Assembly (NCBI RefSeq): GCF_028826155.1
Contig: NZ_JAQGPN010000001.1
Location: 2,361,501 to 2,425,500 of the forward strand
Direction of reading: 5' to 3'
DNA from: Mesorhizobium shangrilense
GTDB lineage: Bacteria; Pseudomonadota; Alphaproteobacteria; Rhizobiales; Rhizobiaceae
Length of the DNA stretch: 64,000 nt
The translations under genes and the position numbers were made by a program. Shown one piece after another: positions 28,605-39,609 of this stretch (its first letter is position 1; each line of letters opens with the position of its first letter). The notes under the pieces were generated by a model that was given only the letters and a program-made list of their open reading frames with translations, was not told the origin of the DNA and ran no database searches.

Positions 28605-29908
28605 ACTGGCTCGGTGGGCAATCGGCTGACCAGTCGCTTCGATCGGGCATTGTCACCGTTCTCGACGTGGGGTCGAGCAAGGTGTGCTGCATGATCGCCA
28701 AGCTCAAGCCGCGCGAGGGCAGCAACCTGCTGAAGCGGCGTACGCATCAGATCCAGGTGATCGGCATCGGGCACCAGAAGTCGCAAGGCGTGAAGTCGGG
28801 CGTCGTCGTCGACCTGAATCGCGCCGAGCAGGCGATCCGCCTAGCGGTCGATGCAGCGGAACGCATGGCGGGGCTGACGGTCGACTCGCTGTTCGTCAAT
28901 CTGAGTGCAGGGCGGCTGAAGAGCGAGGTTTTTTCCGCGACCATCAATCTGGGCGGCCATGAGGTCGAGGCGGCGGACGTGAAGCGCGTGCTGGCCGCAG
29001 GCGCCAAGCAGGCGCTCAAGGTGCAGCGCCAGGTCGTGCATTCGCTGCCGGTCGCCTTCTCGCTCGACGGCGAACGCGGCGTGCGCGATCCCCGCGGCAT
29101 GATCGGCGACACGCTTGGCGTCGACATGCATGTTCTGACGGGCGATGCTGCCCCGCTGCGCAACCTGGAGCTTTGCGTCAATCGCGCGCATCTCTCGGTC
29201 GAGCGCATGGTGGCGACGCCTTACGCCAGTGGCCTTTCCGCATTGGTCGACGACGAACTCGAGATGGGCGCCGCCTGCGTCGACATGGGCGGCGGCACGA
29301 CGACGATCTCCATCTTTGCAGACGGCAAGTTCGCGCATTGCGATTCGATCCCGATCGGCGGCAACCACGTGACGCTCGATCTCGCAAAGGGTCTGTCCAC
29401 GCGGCTCGAAGACGCCGAGCGGCTGAAGGTCATGCACGGATCGGCGCTGCCGAGCGGCGCCGACGACCGTGACGTCGTTTCGGTGCAGCCGATCGGCGAC
29501 GACAGCGATATGGCGATGCAGGTTCCGCGCGCGGCGATGACGCGCATCATCCGCGCCCGCGTCGAAGAGACGCTGGAGATCCTGCGCGACCGACTCAACG
29601 CTTCCGGGTACGGCAACGCCGTCGGCAAGCGAGTGATTCTGACTGGCGGCGCCAGCCAACTCGGCGGACTTCCCGAGGCGGCGCGGCGGGTGCTGGGACG
29701 CAACGTACGCATCGGACGACCGCTCGGCGTTGCCGGCCTGCCGGAAGCGGCAAAGGGCCCGGCCTTCGCGACGGCGGTCGGCCTGCTGATCTATCCGCAG
29801 GCAGCCGGCTTTGAAGGGCGGCAGCCGAAGGCAGGCCCGCTGCTGCGGGCGACAGGCACCAATGGCAGGCTCTACCGGGTCGGCCAGTGGTTCAGGGACA
29901 GTTTTTAG
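28601..29908 (+). CDS. ftsA: cell division protein FtsA
   Basis: A 435-residue actin-family ATPase that anchors FtsZ to the membrane. Actin-fold motifs are VTVLDVGSSKVCCMIA (phosphate 1), CVDMGGGTTTISIF (phosphate 2) and VILTGGASQLGG (adenosine). SVERMVATPYASGLSAL lies in the 1C-proximal region. The C-terminal VGQWFRDSF is a plausible amphipathic membrane-targeting helix. It overlaps ftsQ by 4 nt; 64 nt separate it from ftsZ. Confidence 0.95.
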   Translation: MNWLGGQSADQSLRSGIVTVLDVGSSKVCCMIAKLKPREGSNLLKRRTHQIQVIGIGHQKSQGVKSGVVVDLNRAEQAIRLAVDAAERMAGLTVDSLFVNLSAGRLKSEVFSATINLGGHEVEAADVKRVLAAGAKQALKVQRQVVHSLPVAFSLDGERGVRDPRGMIGDTLGVDMHVLTGDAAPLRNLELCVNRAHLSVERMVATPYASGLSALVDDELEMGAACVDMGGGTTTISIFADGKFAHCDSIPIGGNHVTLDLAKGLSTRLEDAERLKVMHGSALPSGADDRDVVSVQPIGDDSDMAMQVPRAAMTRIIRARVEETLEILRDRLNASGYGNAVGKRVILTGGASQLGGLPEAARRVLGRNVRIGRPLGVAGLPEAAKGPAFATAVGLLIYPQAAGFEGRQPKAGPLLRATGTNGRLYRVGQWFRDSF

Positions 29909-29972
29909 TCGGGCGGGGACAGCCCCATAGGCAGCCGCAGCGGCGAGCGGCGAAAGGCGAAGGAAACGACAG

Positions 29973-31628
29973 ATGACCATCAATCTCAAGAAACCCGATA
30001 TTACCGAACTGAAGCCTCGGATTACCGTATTCGGTGTCGGCGGCGGCGGCGGCAACGCGGTGAACAACATGATCACCGCCGGCCTGCGCGGTGTCGATTT
30101 CGTGGTCGCGAACACTGACGCGCAGGCGCTGACCATGTCGAAGGCCGAGCGCCTGATCCAGCTCGGCGCGCATGTGACCGAGGGCCTGGGGGCGGGCTCG
30201 CAGCCGGAAGTGGGGCGCGCGGCTGCCGAGGAATGCATCGATGAGATCATCGACCATCTGTCGAACACCCACATGTGCTTCGTCACGGCCGGCATGGGCG
30301 GCGGCACCGGCACGGGCGCAGCCCCGGTGGTTGCCCGCGCGGCTCGCGAAAAGGGCATCCTCACCGTCGGCGTGGTGACCAAGCCGTTCCACTTCGAAGG
30401 CCAGCGCCGCATGAAGACGGCCGACTTCGGCATCGAGGAACTGCAGAAGAGCGTCGACACGCTGATCGTCATTCCGAACCAGAACCTGTTCCGGATCGCC
30501 AATGACAAGACCACCTTTGCCGACGCCTTCGCGATGGCGGACCAGGTTCTCTACTCCGGCGTCGCCTGCATCACCGACCTGATGGTCAAGGAAGGCCTGA
30601 TCAACCTCGACTTCGCCGACGTGCGCTCGGTGATGCGCGAGATGGGCAAGGCGATGATGGGCACCGGCGAAGCGTCCGGCGAGGGCCGCGCCATGGCGGC
30701 CGCCGAGGCAGCGATCGCCAATCCGCTGCTCGACGAGAGCTCGATGAAGGGCGCCAAGGGCCTGCTGATCTCGATCACCGGGGGTCGCGACCTGACCCTG
30801 TTCGAGGTCGACGAAGCCGCGACCCGCATCCGCGAGGAAGTTGATCCCGAAGCCAACATCATCCTCGGCGCGACTTTCGACGAGGGCCTCGAGGGCGTCA
30901 TCCGCGTGTCGGTGGTGGCCACGGGCATCGACAAGACGGCGGCGGAGATCGCTGCTGCGCCGATTTCGGTGCGCCAGCCGATGAAGCCGGTCCAGCAGCG
31001 TCCGGTCGATCCCCGCCAGCAGCCGCAGGTCGCGGAAGCGCGCGTCGAGACGCGTGCGGCGGATCCGATCGCCGACGTCATCCGCAGCGCGGACATGGGA
31101 GGGGATACCATCCAGACGCGCCCTTTAGCCGTGGCTCCGGCGGATGATTTCCGCCCGCAGAGCAAGCTTTTCCAGGCGCCTCCGGCCGCCCCGCTGCCCG
31201 TTCAGCAGGTAGCGCCGCAGCCGCAGCCCGCGGTCGTTCGCGAGATGGCGCAGCCGGCGGCGGTCCAGCAGACGCGGATGCCGCGCGTCGAGGACTTTCC
31301 TCCGGTGGTGAAGGCCGAGCTCGAGGCGAAGGCACGCCCGCAGGCGCCTGAGGACCGCGGTCCGATGGGGCTTCTGAAGCGCCTGACCAACGGCCTGGCG
31401 CGCAAGGAAGAAGAGCCTGCGCGGCTGCAGCCGGCCGCCCAGCCGCGCGAGCCGAAGCTGCGCCAGCCCGCGCCCGAGGCGCGCCGCCTGGCCAGCCAGG
31501 ACCCGCAACTCTATGCACCGCGACGCGGACAGCTGGACGATCACGGCCGGCTCAACCCGCAACCGCGCACGGACCATGACGACGACCAGCTGGAGATTCC
31601 CGCGTTCCTTCGCCGGCAAGCCAACTGA
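29973..31628 (+). CDS. ftsZ: FtsZ tubulin-like division GTPase with long C-terminal linker
   Basis: A 551-residue tubulin homologue. The GTP-binding signature GGGTGTG is at 109-115. NTDAQAL and the T7-loop segment [11 protein letters not shown] are present. After the globular core (about residue 325) comes a Gln/Pro/Ala-rich linker of roughly 200 residues, then the conserved tail [16 protein letters not shown] that binds FtsA and other partners. E. coli FtsZ has 383 residues; long linkers are usual in alphaproteobacteria. The ribosome-binding sequence AAGGAAA precedes the ATG. Confidence 0.96.
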   Translation: MTINLKKPDITELKPRITVFGVGGGGGNAVNNMITAGLRGVDFVVANTDAQALTMSKAERLIQLGAHVTEGLGAGSQPEVGRAAAEECIDEIIDHLSNTHMCFVTAGMGGGTGTGAAPVVARAAREKGILTVGVVTKPFHFEGQRRMKTADFGIEELQKSVDTLIVIPNQNLFRIANDKTTFADAFAMADQVLYSGVACITDLMVKEGLINLDFADVRSVMREMGKAMMGTGEASGEGRAMAAAEAAIANPLLDESSMKGAKGLLISITGGRDLTLFEVDEAATRIREEVDPEANIILGATFDEGLEGVIRVSVVATGIDKTAAEIAAAPISVRQPMKPVQQRPVDPRQQPQVAEARVETRAADPIADVIRSADMGGDTIQTRPLAVAPADDFRPQSKLFQAPPAAPLPVQQVAPQPQPAVVREMAQPAAVQQTRMPRVEDFPPVVKAELEAKARPQAPEDRGPMGLLKRLTNGLARKEEEPARLQPAAQPREPKLRQPAPEARRLASQDPQLYAPRRGQLDDHGRLNPQPRTDHDDDQLEIPAFLRRQAN

Positions 31629-31656
31629 CGTCTCACTGGGGCTCAGGCAGCGTTTC

Positions 31657-31690
31657 GGGGTGGGCACCACGGTGCCCACCCCGATTCGTT
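31657..31690 (+). terminator. ftsZ terminator
   Basis: GGGGTGGGCAC at 31657-31667 and GTGCCCACCCC at 31672-31682 form a perfect 11-bp stem with loop CACG, followed by a short T-containing run (GATTCGTT). It begins 29 nt after the ftsZ stop. Confidence 0.8.
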
Positions 31691-31703
31691 AAAGATACGT
31701 TAC
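31689..31703 (+). promoter_or_regulatory. weak candidate CtrA site upstream of lpxC
   Basis: TTAA (31689-31692), a 7-nt spacer, then TTAC (31700-31703) resembles the CtrA consensus TTAA-N7-TTAA with one mismatch. It lies in the 272-nt ftsZ-lpxC gap, which otherwise shows no gene. A single near-match in such a region could be chance. Confidence 0.25.
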
Positions 31704-31900
31704 TCCAATGGTTTACCTGTGCATCTGAATGTGCAGTGGCCGTTACACGGAGTAAGAAACAGTGATTTGGAGTCTTTCCCGCCGGAGACTATGTTCCGTG
31801 CCGAAACAAGCGGCGTTGCAGACGGCCTGTCGGCTGCACGCCCTGCAAGAAAGTCCGCAGCCAAGGGGCTGGCGAAGCGGGCGTCTCGATCGGACGGGCC

Positions 31901-32851
31901 ATGGGGTTTGGTTTGCAAGAATATCAAACGAGCTTGGCGGCGCGCGCCACGCTGTCAGGAATAGGCGTCCATAGCGGGAAGCCGGTGACGGTGCACTTCC
32001 ATCCCGCGGACGCGGATAGCGGCGTGATTTTCCAGGTGACGGGCGCTGACGGCTCCGTTCGCGAATTGCGCGCGCTGCATTCGGAGGTCGGCTCCACCGA
32101 TCTGTGCACGGTGCTCGGTGATCCCGGTGGTCCGCATGTCGCGACCGTCGAACATCTGATGGCGGCGCTGTTCGGCCTCGGCATCGACAATGTGCTGATC
32201 GAACTGGACGGCGGCGAAGTGCCGATTCTCGATGGAAGCGCCGCGCCGTTCGTCGAGGCGTTCGAGCAGGCCGGTATCGAAGAGCTTTCCGTCAAGCGCC
32301 GCTATCTGCGCATCATCAAGCCGATTCGCGTCGAGAACGGGCCTTCATGGGCGGAGTTCCGGCCCTACAACGGCACGCGATTCGAGGTTGAGATCGATTT
32401 CTCAAGCCCGGCCATCGGCCGCCAGATCTTTGCCGGAGACTTGTCCGCCAGCATGTTCAGGCGCGATATCGCGCGGGCCCGCACCTTCGGCTTCATGAAG
32501 GATGTCGAGCGCCTGTGGGCGGCCGGCTATGCGCTCGGCTCCTCGCTGGAGAATTCCGTGGTCATCGGCGACGACAACCGCGTCATCAACATGGGCGGAC
32601 TTCGCTACGACAACGAGTTTGCGCGCCACAAGGTGCTCGACGCGATGGGCGATCTGGCGCTTGCGGGAGCGCGTTTCATCGGCTGTTTCAGGTCCTATCG
32701 CGGCGGCCACAAGCTGAACGCGACGGCGCTGCGCCGCCTGCTGGCCGATCCTACGGCCTTCGAGATCGTCGAGACGTCGCGCCGCCAGCGCGGACGCGCC
32801 GTCGAAATGATGGCGGTGAACAGCCCGGCCTACGCTCCCTGGACGCTCTGA
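31901..32851 (+). CDS. lpxC: UDP-3-O-acyl-N-acetylglucosamine deacetylase LpxC
   Basis: A 316-residue zinc amidase performing the committed step of lipid A synthesis. Zinc ligands are His79 (GGPHVATVEHL), His243 and Asp247 (ARHKVLDAMGD). His270 (RGGHKLNA) is the catalytic histidine position, and Glu84 in the VEH motif is the general base. The N-terminal QTSLAARATLSGIGVHSG is typical. The ATG at 31901 gives the family start; frames opening earlier have no homology. It follows the ftsZ terminator and so probably has its own promoter. Confidence 0.96.
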   Translation: MGFGLQEYQTSLAARATLSGIGVHSGKPVTVHFHPADADSGVIFQVTGADGSVRELRALHSEVGSTDLCTVLGDPGGPHVATVEHLMAALFGLGIDNVLIELDGGEVPILDGSAAPFVEAFEQAGIEELSVKRRYLRIIKPIRVENGPSWAEFRPYNGTRFEVEIDFSSPAIGRQIFAGDLSASMFRRDIARARTFGFMKDVERLWAAGYALGSSLENSVVIGDDNRVINMGGLRYDNEFARHKVLDAMGDLALAGARFIGCFRSYRGGHKLNATALRRLLADPTAFEIVETSRRQRGRAVEMMAVNSPAYAPWTL

Positions 32852-33037
32852 CGGTTGCGCGACGTCCGTTCTCGTTGCATTAAGCATTTTTTGGCGCGTG
32901 TTGCGGGAAGGTGACGCCGGATTGCGTCGCGCGCCACAAAAATGCGCCATTGCAAGAGCATGGCGTTGCCCGGTGGGGGCGGTTGTGTTTTATGGCGCGA
33001 TGCTCGAAGCAGCGACGCCGAAGGGGCGGACTTCAGT

Positions 33038-33895
33038 ATGCATGTGATAACAGGTGCAAGGTCGAAAGCTCGCGCTCTGACCGCGGTGCTTGCACTGGCG
33101 GCGCCGCTGGCGCTGTCGGCCTGCCAGTCGAGCGACGACATCGATCTGGCGACCTATGTCGAACAGACCGATCCTGCGGACCAGCTCTACAATGAAGGCC
33201 TCGCCAACCTGAATGCCGGGCGTCTCAAGGAGGCGGGCCGCAAGTTTGCAGCCATCGACCGACAGCATCCGTATTCGGAGTATGCGCGCAAGGCGATGGT
33301 GATGAGCGCATTCACCAACTATCGCGAGGGCAACTACGAGGAAGCGATCAACTCCGGGAAGCGCTACGTGCAGCTTTATCCGTCGAGTGAAGACGCCGCC
33401 TATGCCCAGTACATCGTGGGCCTGTCCTACTTCCGCCAGATCCGCGACGTGACACAGGACCAGAAGGAATCGCGCCGCGCCATCGAGGCGATGGACGAGG
33501 TGGTGCAGCGCTGGCCCGACTCCGAATATGTGGATGACGCCCAGTCGAAGATTCGCTTTGCCCGCGACCAGCTCGCCGGCAAGGAGATGCAGATCGGCCG
33601 CTATTATCTCGAGCGGCGGGAATACATCGCCTCGATCAAGCGCTTCCGCTACGTCGTGGAGAACTATTCCAACACCCGCCACGTGGAAGAGGCGCTGGCG
33701 CGCCTGACCGAGGCCTACTACGCGATGGGTCTGGCCCAGGAAGCGCAGGCGGCGGCGGCAGTGCTCGGGCAGAACTTCCCGGACAGCCAGTGGTACAAGG
33801 ACTCCTACAAGCTGCTGCAATCCGGCGGGCTGGAGCCGCGCCAGAGCGCGGGCTCGTGGCTGTCCAATGCCAGCAAGCTGATCATAGGCGGCTGA
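33038..33895 (+). CDS. bamD: BamD outer-membrane assembly lipoprotein
   Basis: A 285-residue TPR lipoprotein of the beta-barrel assembly machine, working with BamA in the periplasm. The signal sequence ends LALSAC with the lipidated cysteine at residue 29. TPR repeats follow: [54 protein letters not shown] and [20 protein letters not shown] chose the ATG at 33038, with AAGGGG upstream, because it places the signal peptide at the N-terminus; the frame is open from 32942. recN follows after 10 nt. Confidence 0.93.
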   Translation: MHVITGARSKARALTAVLALAAPLALSACQSSDDIDLATYVEQTDPADQLYNEGLANLNAGRLKEAGRKFAAIDRQHPYSEYARKAMVMSAFTNYREGNYEEAINSGKRYVQLYPSSEDAAYAQYIVGLSYFRQIRDVTQDQKESRRAIEAMDEVVQRWPDSEYVDDAQSKIRFARDQLAGKEMQIGRYYLERREYIASIKRFRYVVENYSNTRHVEEALARLTEAYYAMGLAQEAQAAAAVLGQNFPDSQWYKDSYKLLQSGGLEPRQSAGSWLSNASKLIIGG

Positions 33896-33905
33896 CGATC
33901 CCTAA

Positions 33906-35573
33906 ATGCTGTCACAGCTCTCGATCCGCGACATCGTTCTGATCGAGCGGCTCGATATCGAGTTCGCGTCCGGCCTGTCGGTGCTTACCGGCGAGACGGG
34001 CGCCGGAAAATCCATCCTTCTCGACGCGCTGTCACTGGCGCTGGGCGCCCGGGGCGATGCGTCCCTGGTGCGCCACGGCGCCAACCAGGGGCAGGTGACC
34101 GCCGCGTTCGACGTGCCGCGCAATCATCCGGCGCGCGCCATCCTGGCCGACAATGCGATCGACGACGACGGCGACATCCTGCTGCGCCGCGTGCAGACCG
34201 CGGACGGCCGAACCCGCGTCTTCGTCAACGACCAGCCGGCGAGCGTCTCGCTGATGCGCGACATCGGGCGCGCGCTGGTCGAGATCCACGGCCAGCACGA
34301 CGACCGCGCGCTGGTCGACGCCTCCGCGCACCGCGAACTGCTCGACGCTTTCGGCGGCCACCTCGGCGCTGCCCGCGAGGTTGCCCAGGCCTGGCGTCTG
34401 TGGCGGGAGGCGGAGCAGCAACTGTCGCGGCACCGCGCCAAGGTGGAAGCGGCGGCGCGCGAGGCCGATTACCTGCGGGCCTCCGTAGACGAACTGTCCA
34501 AGCTCGATCCGCAACCGGGCGAGGAAACCGAACTCGCCGAAAGGCGGACCGCCATGATGCGCGCCGAAAAGATTGCGACGGACATCAAGGATGCGGAGGA
34601 CGTGCTCGCCGGCTCATCCTCGCCGCTGCCGGCGCTGGCGGCGCTGCTGAGGCGGCTGCAGCGCAAGCAGGCCGACGCGCCGGGCTTGCTGGACGAGATC
34701 ATCCGCACGCTGGACGAGGCGCTGATTTCGCTCGATGAGGCGCAATCGGCAGTCGATGCCGCAATGCGCGCGTCCGAGTTCGACCCGCATGCGCTGGAAA
34801 AATCCGAGGAGCGGCTATTTGCGCTGCGCGCGGCGTCGCGAAAATTCTCCGTACCGGTCGACGACCTCGCCCAACTGCGCGACACCATGTCGGCAGACGT
34901 GGCGGAGCTCGACGCCGGGGCGGAGCGGCTGCAGGCGCTGGAGAAGCAGGTGGTGACGGCGCGGGAGGCCTATGACCGTCTTGCCGAGGCCCTGTCCGCC
35001 CTGCGCGGCGCCGCAGCGCAACACCTCGTCAAGGTCGTCATGGCCGAACTCCCGGCTTTGAAGCTGGAGCGGGCGGAGTTCATCGTCGAAACTTCGACGG
35101 AGACGGAAAACCGGCAGGAAGCCGGCATTGACGAGATCGAGTTCTGGGTCCGGACCAATCCGGGGACGCGCGCCGGACCGATGATGAAGGTCGCGTCAGG
35201 CGGCGAGCTGTCGCGCTTCCTGCTGGCGCTCAAGGTCGCGCTGGCCGATCGCGGCTCTGCGCCGACGCTGGTTTTCGACGAGATCGACACCGGCGTGGGC
35301 GGCGCGGTGGCCGACGCGATCGGACAACGGCTGGCGCGGCTCGCCAAAGGCGTGCAGGTGCTCTCGGTCACGCACGCGCCGCAGGTCGCCGCCCGGGCCA
35401 ACACGCACCTGCTGATCGCGAAATCCGGCAACGCCGAGCGCGTGGCTACGGGAATCAGCCAGATCGACCCGCTCCAGCGGCGTGAGGAAATCGCGCGTAT
35501 GCTGGCAGGCGCAACCATTACCGACGAGGCGCGGGCCGCCGCTGCGCGGCTGCTCAGCGAGAATGCTGGATAG
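33906..35573 (+). CDS. recN: DNA repair ATPase RecN
   Basis: A 555-residue SMC-like protein for double-strand-break repair. Walker A is GETGAGKS at 29-36. A long coiled-coil middle (about 160-370) separates the ATPase halves. The C-terminal ABC signature reads VASGGELSRFLLALKVAL, followed by the Walker B strand LVFDEIDTGVGG and VLSVTHAPQVAA. It lies 10 nt after bamD, so the two are probably co-transcribed. Confidence 0.95.
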   Translation: MLSQLSIRDIVLIERLDIEFASGLSVLTGETGAGKSILLDALSLALGARGDASLVRHGANQGQVTAAFDVPRNHPARAILADNAIDDDGDILLRRVQTADGRTRVFVNDQPASVSLMRDIGRALVEIHGQHDDRALVDASAHRELLDAFGGHLGAAREVAQAWRLWREAEQQLSRHRAKVEAAAREADYLRASVDELSKLDPQPGEETELAERRTAMMRAEKIATDIKDAEDVLAGSSSPLPALAALLRRLQRKQADAPGLLDEIIRTLDEALISLDEAQSAVDAAMRASEFDPHALEKSEERLFALRAASRKFSVPVDDLAQLRDTMSADVAELDAGAERLQALEKQVVTAREAYDRLAEALSALRGAAAQHLVKVVMAELPALKLERAEFIVETSTETENRQEAGIDEIEFWVRTNPGTRAGPMMKVASGGELSRFLLALKVALADRGSAPTLVFDEIDTGVGGAVADAIGQRLARLAKGVQVLSVTHAPQVAARANTHLLIAKSGNAERVATGISQIDPLQRREEIARMLAGATITDEARAAAARLLSENAG

Positions 35574-35604
35574 TCGTTCCGGCTGGCGCATGTCAGTTGG
35601 CTGA

Positions 35605-37857
<2,253 letters not shown>

Positions 37858-37965
37858 CGATCCGGCGTCGCCGTGCTTCACTGCCGTTGATCACTGCCTC
37901 AACCGAATTCGTGTGACACGACAGCCTGGCTCGCCTAGGTATCGCGGCGTCCGCAGGAGTTTCTT

Positions 37966-38691
37966 TTGGCCACCGAAGCGATACCCCAGCGCAGCCGCGC
38001 GTCCGAGTTTCTCGAAGGCGTGCGCATGGGGATGCCCGTCGTCATCGCATCGGCGCCGTTCGCGCTGTTGTTCGGCGCGGTCGCCGTGGACAACGGCTTC
38101 ACCGTCGCCGAAGTGGTCATCATGAGCGCGGCCATCTTCGGCGGCGCCAGCCAGATGGTCGGCATCGAGCTGTTCGGACAGCACATCGCGCCATGGCTGG
38201 TGGTGCTCTCGATCTTCGCCGTCAACTTCCGCCACGTGCTCTATTCGGCGACCATCGGCCGGCATCTCACCCACTGGCCGCTGGGCCAGCAGGCGATCGC
38301 CTATTTCCTCCTGACGGATCCGCAGTTCGCGGAAACCGAACGCAAGGCCGAGACGGGCAGGCCCGTCAGCTTCGTCTGGTACATGGGCATGGGGCTCGTC
38401 ATGTATGTCAACTGGACGGTCCAGAGCGGCCTGGGCGCGCTGTTCGGGCGGCTGATCCCCGACACCCGCGCACTCGGCATAGACTTCCTGCTGCCCATCT
38501 ACTTCCTCGGGCTCGTGATGAGCTTCCGCAAGCGGCCGCTCTGGCTGCCCGTGGTGATCGCCAGCGGCATCGCGTCGATCGTGGCCTACAAGACGATCGG
38601 ATCTCCCTGGCACGTCTCGATCGGCGCTCTGGTCGGCGTGATCCTCGGCGCCATCGCCGCGCCGGACAAGCAAGAAAGCCCGACGGCATGA
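37966..38691 (+). CDS. azlC: AzlC-family branched-chain amino acid exporter, large subunit
   Basis: A 241-residue membrane protein. Family motifs include RMGMPVVIASAPFALLFGAVA, SAAIFGGASQMVGIELF and VNFRHVLYSATIGRHL. With the small AzlD subunit this family exports branched-chain amino acids or analogues. The start is TTG 37966, preceded by AGGAG at 37955-37959 with 6-nt spacing. The stop overlaps azlD (ATGA). Confidence 0.88.
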   Translation: MATEAIPQRSRASEFLEGVRMGMPVVIASAPFALLFGAVAVDNGFTVAEVVIMSAAIFGGASQMVGIELFGQHIAPWLVVLSIFAVNFRHVLYSATIGRHLTHWPLGQQAIAYFLLTDPQFAETERKAETGRPVSFVWYMGMGLVMYVNWTVQSGLGALFGRLIPDTRALGIDFLLPIYFLGLVMSFRKRPLWLPVVIASGIASIVAYKTIGSPWHVSIGALVGVILGAIAAPDKQESPTA

Positions 38692-38984
38692 GCACCACCC
38701 TCTGGATCATCTTCTTCGCCGCCATACTGACCTACCTGACGCGCGTCGGCGGGCACCTCGTCCTGTCGCGCTTCGAAAAGGTCCATCCCCGCGTCCTGGC
38801 CGGCTTGAACGCGGTTCCGGCCGCCGTTCTCACCACGCTGGTGGCGCCGGCCATCCTCACCGCGGGACCGGCGGAGTTCGTCGCCATGCTGGTCGCCGGG
38901 TTCGTATCGCTGCGCTACGGCCTGCTGCCGATGTTCCTGATCGGCGCCGCCGTGCTGATCGCCATGCGGCAGGTGGTGGGGTAG
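38688..38984 (+). CDS. azlD: AzlD-family transporter small subunit
   Basis: A 98-residue protein with about three hydrophobic segments and the family motif AILTYLTRVGGHLVLSRF near the N-terminus, then [18 protein letters not shown]. It is the partner of AzlC. It starts inside the azlC stop codon. A longer frame from 38193 is an artefact of overlapping azlC. Confidence 0.87.
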   Translation: MSTTLWIIFFAAILTYLTRVGGHLVLSRFEKVHPRVLAGLNAVPAAVLTTLVAPAILTAGPAEFVAMLVAGFVSLRYGLLPMFLIGAAVLIAMRQVVG

Positions 38985-39000
38985 GGGCAGTCTATATTAA

Positions 39001-39039
39001 GTACACGAAAATAATTGACTGCCAGCGATTTTCGTGTAC
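39001..39039. promoter_or_regulatory. operator of the brnTA operon (perfect inverted repeat)
   Basis: GTACACGAAAAT at 39001-39012 and ATTTTCGTGTAC at 39028-39039 form perfect 12-bp arms around a 15-nt spacer that contains TTGACT (39015-39020), a possible -35. The right arm ends 9 nt before the brnT start. BrnA antitoxins repress their own promoter, so this is the likely BrnA/BrnTA site; binding is inference. Confidence 0.65.
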
Positions 39040-39048
39040 GGATAATGC

Positions 39049-39297
39049 GTGGAAATCGTCTGGGACGAACGCAAAAGGCGGGCGAATCTCGAGAAGCATG
39101 GTCTCGATTTTGCCGCTCTATCCCTCGACTTCTTTCTGACCTCGCTGGTTCGTCCCGCGAAGCAAAACCGGATGCAGGCCATTGGCCGCATCGAGGACGC
39201 CTGCATCGTCGTGATCTTCGTGCCGCTCGGATCGGAGGCGCTGTCCCTGATCTCAATGCGACCGGCCAGTCACGAGGAACGAAAGCTACTGCCATGA
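39049..39297 (+). CDS. brnT: BrnT-family toxin (ribonuclease)
   Basis: An 82-residue type II toxin with the RelE-like fold. The N-terminal pattern WDERKRRANLEKHGLDFA and the C-terminal SLISMRPASHEERKLL match BrnT, which cleaves RNA and stops translation. The central region is somewhat diverged (FFLTSLVRPAKQNRMQAIG in place of the usual GR(I)DY-like stretch), so activity is not assured. The start is GTG 39049. The stop overlaps the antitoxin start (ATGA). The pair is less GC-rich than its flanks, consistent with transfer. Confidence 0.82.
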   Translation: MEIVWDERKRRANLEKHGLDFAALSLDFFLTSLVRPAKQNRMQAIGRIEDACIVVIFVPLGSEALSLISMRPASHEERKLLP

Positions 39298-39599
39298 CCA
39301 AGATACCCAAGAGGCAATCCGAATTCGTTGAAGGCCGTGGATACGGAATAGAGGATTGGAACGACGTCTCCGACAATCCAGAGTTCAGCGCCGACGATCT
39401 AAAGAAAGCAAAGCCATTTGCCGAAGCCTTTCCCGAATTGGCGGAGAACATCCGCCGCGGACGGGGGCGTCCGCGTGTCGATTCACCGAAGCAAGCGGTA
39501 ACCCTGCGCCTCAGTCCGGATACCCTTGCCAAGTTCAAGGCGGGCGGCAGGGATTGGCGCGCGAGGATGAGCGAGATCCTCGATAAGGCGAACGTTTAG
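39294..39599 (+). CDS. brnA: BrnA-family antitoxin
   Basis: A 101-residue antitoxin whose C-terminal half is a ribbon-helix-helix DNA-binding domain: RGRPRVDSPKQAVTLRLSPD followed by a helix ending WRARMSEILDKA. The N-terminal part (WNDVSDNPEFSADDLKKAKP) binds the toxin in this family. It neutralises BrnT and represses the operon. It starts within the brnT stop and ends 10 nt from the convergent aminopeptidase gene. Confidence 0.85.
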   Translation: MTKIPKRQSEFVEGRGYGIEDWNDVSDNPEFSADDLKKAKPFAEAFPELAENIRRGRGRPRVDSPKQAVTLRLSPDTLAKFKAGGRDWRARMSEILDKANV

Positions 39600-39609
39600 G
39601 GCGGCCCGC

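Noticed and set aside
32892..32936. Inverted repeat TGGCGCG/CGCGCCA after lpxC as a terminator
   Set aside because: The 31-nt spacing and only 7 bp make a stable hairpin doubtful in this GC-rich context. The T-run lies before the stem, not after it.
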